The notes under the pieces: generated by a model
What the model saw: only the letters and a program-made list of their open reading frames with translations
Databases searched by the model: none
What the model was told of the DNA's origin: nothing
Source: Sciurus carolinensis
Taxonomy: Eukaryota > Chordata > Mammalia > Rodentia > Sciuridae
Direction of reading: 5' to 3'
Assembly (NCBI RefSeq): GCF_902686445.1
Contig: NC_062218.1
Coordinates: forward strand, 14,235,015 to 14,299,014
DNA: 64,000 nt
Position numbers and translations under genes: made by a program
Shown here: positions 57,760 through 64,000 of the stretch, one piece after another
Layout: each line of letters starts with the position of its first letter
Numbering within the stretch: position 1 is the first letter of the stretch

Positions 57760-58084
57760 GCTGAGTGAGCTGAATGTTTGCACTCATCCCCCAGATTCTA
57801 ATGGGAAGCCCTAATCCCCACTGAGATGGAATTGAGAGAGGGGAACTTTGGGATATGATTAGATTTAGGTAAGATCATGGGGCACATTGTGGAATGAGTG
57901 TCCTTAGAAGAGGAAGAGGCAGCAGAGCTCCCTCTCTGCCACATGTAGACACAGTGGGAGGACCGTGCGCAGGCCAGCACCTCCTGTAGGACTGCCAACC
58001 CCTAGAACCACGAGAAATAAACGTCAGAGGTGTGTGCCTCCCAGTCCACGGGTTTTGTGACAGTCGCCCAAGTAGAATAAGACA
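57760..58084 (+). mobile_element. MLT1-like MaLR LTR
   Basis: Sense-orientation MaLR: 'CCAGATTCTAATGGGAAGCC', 'CTAATCCCCACTGAGATGG', 'GGGATATGATTAGATTTAGG', 'GAGTGTCCTTAGAAGAGGAA', 'AGAGCTCCCTCTCTGCCACA', 'ACCACGAGAAATAAACGTCA' and the end 'CAAGTAGAATAAGACA'. Confidence 0.7.
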
Positions 58085-60100
58085 ATGAGTCAAGATGTGC
58101 AGATACAGGAAAAAAGAATTCAAAGACGTTAATCAGATGCTACAGGTTGACTGGCAATAACAAGGACAGAATTTGTTGATTTGACTTTTTATTTGGCATC
58201 TAAATGTTTTTCGTCTCACATGCTGAGTTTGTTCCTGCTCCTCTAAATTGGATGCCCTAGGCAATCGCCTCACTCTGCTCACCTCTCCCAGCGCTGGTTA
58301 CGGTTCCCTGACTCTGAGTAAGAGCTCAACTTACCTAGTAAGTTGCTATTTATGAAACAGCTTAAGGACAAAAATATATCCATTACTGATATTTTTATGA
58401 ATGATGTATTGGTATTCACTTTCTAATTGTTCTGGTGAAGGAATCCACTTATGGATCCCTGACCTGGTGTTTCTGGGTCCTCACTTCACATTGTGATGTA
58501 TGAACAGGTTGGAATGCAGCGCAAAAATAGCATGACTTGTGCCCCAGCCTGACCCAGAAAGATGTCGACCTGCAGACAGGATCCAGCCTACATCAGCTGC
58601 TAGACATTTGGCCAGTTCTCCAGTTGACTCTTTAGCTTAAACAAGTTCATGATGGTCCTTTTTTCTCTGAGTCCCATCTGCCTCATTAGGGCAGGCTCCT
58701 TGCCCTGCCTGCACTGGGACCTACAGAGAAGTTTCCCACTTTGGATTACATTTCTCCACTCACAGTAGATATCGCTTCTGAATACAGTAAGCCTCACCAA
58801 CACGACTCCTCCTACCCCCGCGGATTTCTGCAGCCCTTTCCTTTAGGAAGCTTAAGTCTCTTCCCAGACCCCATCTGTATTTACAACATTCCCGACCACA
58901 GCCAAGAAGGCACACCATCTTCTCCGCATGTCAAGTGTAGGCCCCACAGAAGCAGACTCATACCTCACCTAGCAGCAATTCTCTGATTCTTGGTCTGCTT
59001 TCCAGAAAGTCCATCTTCCTGTTCTCACTGGTGTCCTCACCTCAAGGATTTGAGTATATAGAGTTCAGTTAGCTCTTCAGCAAAAAGAACCAAGTTTTTT
59101 TTAGTTGGGAATTCCATTTCTCTTTCTCATGCTAGTTCCATGATTTTGGCACCCCCATGATCATCACTGTGATGATGAAGTAGAAGAGGAAAGAGCAGAG
59201 GACTGGAACCTAATCCTAAGAATCCAAAAAAACCAAATGTTCCATGTCCTACTAGGAAGTTCAGCTAAATAAACCATCCAGCCCATACCTCAAACATTGG
59301 TTTATATTCCTCCCAGAGAAAGGGATATAAGCTCGAGTCCTATGCAGTAGCATCATTGGTAGAGAGTCAGACCATCATGTCCACATGAAGAGCCCAGAGT
59401 AGGTCACTACTGCAGGTGAGCCAGCCCTGAACTACCATGAACAGAGAAGAGCACCACCATGGAACTGCGACTTCACCCTCAGAATCAGGAAACCAGAATC
59501 TTCACCTAACACATATCCCTAACCAAGTGTGACCATTAGGAAGCCACAATATTTGGGTCCTAATCCATGAGGGATTCTTCTGTGAATCCCTCTTCTGTGA
59601 CTCCCTCTACGGTTCACTATGTGGACTCTTCTGAGAAGGAGAAGTGCCTTAAGGCTGCTGTGGGAAGAGGTAAGGTGGGGCCAAGCTGATGAGGCTCAGG
59701 AGCCACCATGTTTGGGCCTTGGGCCAGAGCAGTTCCCTTTCATCTCTTTCATATTTGGGATGCTACCTAGGATTATAGTCTGAATAAACACAAAATAATC
59801 TTTGTCACTGGTAATTTTAAAAGGAGACAGAAAAGAAAGATGGCATGAATAATCTCAAACCTTTCTTCTGTTGTTACTAATCAATGGATCCATGAAAAGA
59901 AAGTGACCCTTACCCCGTCAATACCCTCCAGCCAAAGACCACCAGGAACACACCGATTGAATGCTGGGCAGCACAAGAAACTAAGAGGGTGGTAGAGGGA
60001 CCTGTTATAGGCTCAGGCTGTAAGTTAGGTCATTAGTGAGGTTGGCTGTAGAGGAAATGGGGTTTGGTCTAGACTGGGTGCTGTCAGAAAGTGGGGGAGA
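58085..60100. other. Unassigned non-coding stretch
   Basis: About 2 kb without a recognised family. The 59640-59820 part ('TGAATAAACACAAAATAATC' after a GC-richer stretch) could be the end of an unknown LTR, but this is only an impression. No exon supported. Confidence 0.3.
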
Positions 60101-60109
60101 GTCTATGAT

Positions 60110-60375
60110 TGGGTATATTATAGGATGATAATACATAATAGAGGTGGGAGTGAGGGGTAAGAGAAGAATGGAGGAACTTTAGATTACATAGAGGGAAATG
60201 AGATTACATAGCGCAGGTATGAAAGATGGTGGAATGAGACAGACATCATGACCCTATATGTACATGTGTGATTACACGAATGATGTGAATATACATCATG
60301 CACAACCATAGAAATGAAATGATGTACCCCATTTGTGTACAATGAATCAAAATGCAGTCTGTAAAAATTTTTTTA
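60110..60375 (+). mobile_element. L1 LINE 3' UTR fragment
   Basis: Close match to the L1 3' UTR copy at 45440-45690: 'GAGAAGAATGGAGGAACTTT', 'AGATTACATAGAGGGAAATG', 'TGGAATGAGACAGACATCAT', 'CACAACCATAGAAATGAAAT', 'TGTGTACAATGAATCAAAAT' and an A-rich end. A short duplication of GGGAAATGAGATTACATAG-type words is internal. Confidence 0.8.
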
Positions 60376-62062
60376 AAAAGTCAATATCTACAGGGAGGGC
60401 AAACTAGAACAAAGACAAAACTCTAATTGGTGAAGAAACACCAGTTCCTTCCTTCAGCTGAGAGAGGAGATATTTGGAACTTTATGGGTTGCACAGTGAC
60501 CTGGTTTTGTCCCACTTCATCACGGTCTCAGAGTGAACTTGCCTGATGTCAGTTGTTAACTGAGGTTGATTATGTGCACAGAAAAACAGCAGGGTCCAGC
60601 CCTGAGCACCGGGCTAGCTCGCAGTGACACTGAAATCCAGCGGGGGGGGACCAGACCAGTTCCCAGGGGTCAGGGTCTGTTTGTTATGTCTTTATTTTTT
60701 ACCTCTCAAATAATAATAATAAATTGTGCTTTAACTTAGGAACAGAACCTCAAATCACCACCTCCCCTTCCAAGAGCCCCTCAACACAATTAGATGCTTC
60801 TCTGAATTCTATTCACTTCTTTGAATGGCATTTCTGGGAAATATTTATGTGAAAAAAATCATGCTCAAAGTATTTTCTTTGCCAGGTACTTTTCCCTTTC
60901 CTTACCCGCTCCAGCTCTCCTCCACCCAGGATAACTGAATCAGTACTGAGATTCGTCTTCTTTCAGCTCATTAGGAAATTCTGGGAGATAGCAAATAATG
61001 AACGAAGAACAAAAAGGGAGAAGGATAACAATGGGATAAAAAGATACATGGAATTTTTCATTAATGCTGCTCACTGCACCATAAGCTAGCTGCCGTGAAG
61101 ACTGCCTGATTTTTCATCAGCAGGTGACAGGCCCGTGGCTATATTAGCATCAAGGTGGATTCTTCATAAAGAGATAATTTGGAAGATATGTGTATTCCTT
61201 TGAAGGAAAAGGGAACTGAAATGAAAATGTTCAATAGACATTGTATTCTTTTGTGGGTGAAACGGTGAAAGGAATATGAAATTAAATTGTACTTGAGTTT
61301 TTAGTATATAGATATATACAAATATGAATATCAATTAAAAGCCAATCCCACGTAAACACACAAATTTACATGCTTTGCATATATATATATATATATATAT
61401 TTGCTTGTGTATATAATATATAATATATATATATTATAACCTATAATTTCTTTGCCAGAAAAGGTTACTTAGTAGACTAAAAGATTAGTAGAAAATATGT
61501 AATTAGGACTTCTAATGCCTGGTCTAAGCTTCGCTCAGTCTTGCTCAGCCCTTGCAGGACCGTGTCATTTATTTCAAGATGAGAATGGCGATGTTGGTAG
61601 CAAAAACCCCGACTTGAGGGATTGCAAGATCCATATTCCAACCACGCAACTGACAGAGTCCGACTGCGAGTGGCACTTGGCTCTGTGGGATTCCAGTTTC
61701 CTTGATTCTCTAAAGGAAGATCTGACAAGGTTTTAAGGGGTTCTTTAAAGTCCCTGCCAGCTCAGTTGTGCAATGACAGGTGGCCCACGCCTTCAGATAT
61801 AGGTACCTCCTACATGGTGACTGGTCCCTCTGACGTGAAATCGACAGCTTGGGTTCCAAGGTCAGTACAGTTCTGTGACATTAACCACAGGGACATGTTC
61901 TGAGAAATGTGTTAGACAAGTTCGTCACTGTGTGAATGTCATAGAGTGTACTTATGCAAATCTCCATGATGTGGGCTGGTCACTCCAGGTGGCCTCTGGT
62001 ACAAGAGACACAGTGACCATGAGATGTTAGGGGCTGTGACAGGCATAACACAGCACACTATT
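60376..62062. other. Unassigned stretch with a repeat-free island and TA microsatellites
   Basis: The 60990-61260 part is AT-rich, lacks transposons and has the texture of a conserved non-coding element (SOX-like AACAATGG near 61029, TTTCATTAATG near 61057). TA repeats lie at 61378-61400 and 61409-61438. No exon supported. Confidence 0.35.
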
Positions 62063-62074
62063 TTTCAGTAAACT

Positions 62075-62076
62075 TG

Positions 62077-62107
<31 letters not shown>

Positions 62108-62150
62108 GTGTGAGAGAGAGTGTGAGTGTGTGTGTGTGCGTGTGTATGTT
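62075..62150. repeat. (TG)n microsatellite, compound
   Basis: TG repeats with GA interruptions, abutting the ID half of an antisense SINE. Confidence 0.95.
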
Positions 62151-62332
62151 TCTGGGCATTGAACCCAGGGCCTCACATATGCTAGGCAAGTACTCTAGCA
62201 CTGAGTTACATCTCAGTCCTTTATATCTTATTTTGAAAGAGGATCTTGCTGAGATGCTCAGGCTGACCTGAACTTGGGATCCTCCTGCCTCAGCCTCCTG
62301 AGTGGTTGGGATTATAGGTGTGCCTTACTCCC
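62151..62332 (-). mobile_element. Composite B1-ID SINE
   Basis: Antisense ID ('GGGCATTGAACCCAGGGCCT', 'ATGCTAGGCAAGTACTCTAG', 'ACTGAGTTACATCTCAGTCC') followed by antisense B1 ('GATCTTGCTGAGATGCTCAG', 'GATCCTCCTGCCTCAGCCTC', 'GGGATTATAGGTGTGCCTTA'). Confidence 0.92.
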
Positions 62333-63169
62333 ATCTAAACTTACTTTTTAATAAGTAAAAGGAAGGCACTCTAAAATAATGACAAAATGTAGTACAGTAA
62401 ATACACAAAACAGTAAAATAATCATTTATTATCATCATCAAGTACTAGGCACTATACATAATTAAGTGTGCTATACTTTATCAGTCAGGAAGCACAGTGG
62501 GTTTGCTATTACATCAGCGTCAGCATGTGAGAAATGTGTTATGCTACATAATTATGACAGTTCCACTGTCATTAGGGGACAGGAATATTTAGCTCTCTTA
62601 GAGTCCTATGAGAAGATCACCATTAATACAGTGCATCGCTGACAGTGAGTATTTGCTGCTTTTGCATCCATTCACACTCTGTTCAACTTAAAGCACTGTG
62701 TTCTATTTAAAAGTTCCAATTTTGTCCTACGATCCACTCACCTCCTCATTCGTGGTCCATGTGACTTGGGTGAGTGCCTCTTCCTCCCCAACCCCCTGCC
62801 ACAGACCAATCAGACTCATTCTGCAATTTTGGCAGACATGTCTGATTGGCCTATGAATAACTAACTCAAGTTTGTTTGTTCAGTCCAAGTGCATCTTCCA
62901 GCCTGTGAGGAGAGCCCAGAACACTTAAACCTGGGAGGAGGAGTCCAATCAAGTATCTAGATCTAATTACCAATTCATAAGAAGTAAGAGAGAAAAGAAC
63001 ACATTAAGTGCTTTGGTGATACAATTGGCAACTGTATAAGAAATGTGACCCTCGTACCCCACAGATGAGAGAGAGAACCTACAGACACAAAGAGATCCAA
63101 AGCAACTATTAACCAAATATTAACCAATGACAAGGTGTGGAATTTATTTGAATACCAATTCAAATATAT
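62333..63169. other. Unassigned AT-rich stretch
   Basis: No repeat family or exon recognised. Confidence 0.35.
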
Positions 63170-63480
63170 AAAACAATCAAAGAAATGTGAACTGAAATGG
63201 TGTTTGGTAATATGAAATAATTATTGCTAAATTTTTTAGGTGTGATGGTGATTGAGTATTTTTAGAAAGAAATATCTTATGAAATATCTATAGATGAGAT
63301 ATCATCTAGGATTTGGCTCAAAATAATTGCAAGTTGAGGAGAAAATAGACAATAAAAAGTTGGCGGGTGTTATAATCGTTAAAGCTAGAGAAAGGCTGAG
63401 AACTGGAAATCATTCTCCCTACTTTTACACATACTAGAAATTGCATTAAAATATTTTGAATAAAATTTAAAATTAAACAT
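63170..63480 (+). mobile_element. Old L1M-type 3' end (probable)
   Basis: Word order resembles an L1M 3' UTR: 'GGTAATATGAAATAATTATT', 'GCTAAATTTTTTAGGTGTG', 'CTCAAAATAATTGCAAGTTG', 'CATTAAAATATTTTGAATAA' with an A-rich end. Highly diverged; assignment is tentative. Confidence 0.45.
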
Positions 63481-63814
63481 ACATACTTTTTATAAAATAA
63501 TTCCATTTTCAAAAAATGATGCAAATTAATAGACTAAGATGATCATTTTAAGATTTATAATGGAAAGGAACTCAATGTCAAACTAAAATTAAATAGATTA
63601 TAGTATAATGATATGTGCCTTTGATTATGCCTAGGATTAGATTTAAGGGGATGTGAATATGTTTATTATTTGTAATTTATTTATTAACTATATAGATAAG
63701 ATTATAATATCTCAAAATAAGCAAAATATTAAGATCTTTTTACACAAAATATTAACATTTATTTCTAAATAAGGCCTATTAGCATAATTTTATTAAAGGA
63801 CATATGTATATATC

Positions 63815-64000
63815 ATTGTGGTTACAATTACAGGTTCTAGAGTGAGTTGGGGGTCTCAACTCAGCTACATAATAGCTGTGAACTCTGACAAATTCCATTA
63901 CCTCCACTTTCTAATACCTAAATGTCAACTGTCTTACAGTTTGTAAGAATGAACTAAAATGATTTATGTAAAACACCTACAATAATGTTGCCTCATAGTA
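63815..64000 (+). repeat. MIR fossil running off the window
   Basis: Sense MIR: 'GTGGTTACAATTACAGGTTC', 'CAACTCAGCTACATAATAGC', 'TGTGAACTCTGACAAATTCC', 'ATTACCTCCACTTTCTAATA' and a diverged end. The element reaches the window edge. Confidence 0.65.

Noticed and set aside
1..64000. A novel multi-gene or defence-type system
   Set aside because: No gene cluster exists here. The content is mammalian non-coding DNA with transposon fossils and pseudogenes.

Overview
The window is mammalian nuclear DNA, most likely from a squirrel-family rodent (Sciuridae). The main evidence is its short interspersed elements. There are many tRNA-Ala-derived ID-type copies, and many composites in which a 7SL-derived B1-like half is followed by an ID half, a structure typical of sciurids and some other rodents. 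Rodent-type MaLR (MT-like) LTRs occur beside mammal-wide MLT1, MLT2, MER5, MIR and L2 fossils. Base composition is moderate to AT-rich, CpG is depleted, and no compact gene array is present. These assignments come from recognising sequence by eye; no repeat library was run.

I found no convincing exon of a functional protein-coding gene. The open frames are short, overlap on both strands, and often run through simple repeats or transposons. The window therefore looks intergenic or deep-intronic. Its only protein-like content is broken: two Tigger (pogo-superfamily) transposase remnants on the minus strand at 44.46-46.75 kb, one TIGD7-like and one Tigger1-like, and a candidate processed retrocopy of an unidentified small membrane protein at 47.63-48.40 kb on the minus strand.

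Layout. 0-12 kb: mostly unassigned, with a split MaLR LTR (2.96-3.72 kb), an MLT1-like LTR (4.43 kb), an MT-like LTR (5.56 kb), MIR fossils and a purine-rich old block (8.5-10 kb). 12-24 kb: MT-like LTR, ID and composite SINEs, L2 and MER5 fossils, and an L2 interrupted by a MIR (19.5-20.3 kb). 24-33 kb: MLT1-like LTRs, a probable endogenous-retrovirus LTR with retained CpGs (27.6-28.5 kb), L1 3' fragments and a 3 x 41 bp minisatellite. 33-43 kb: SINEs, an MLT1 LTR split by a SINE, and a 1.5-kb repeat-poor block (39.2-40.7 kb) rich in homeodomain-type TAAT words that resembles a conserved regulatory element. 43-52 kb: dense nested insertions (SINE/L1/Tigger/retrocopy/MT LTR/MLT2). 52-64 kb: mostly unassigned, with MaLR LTRs, SINEs, L1 3' ends and MIRs.

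No genes act together here. The story is one of layered transposon insertions around a few repeat-free islands that may be regulatory. I found no CRISPR array, tRNA or rRNA gene, or novel multi-gene system.
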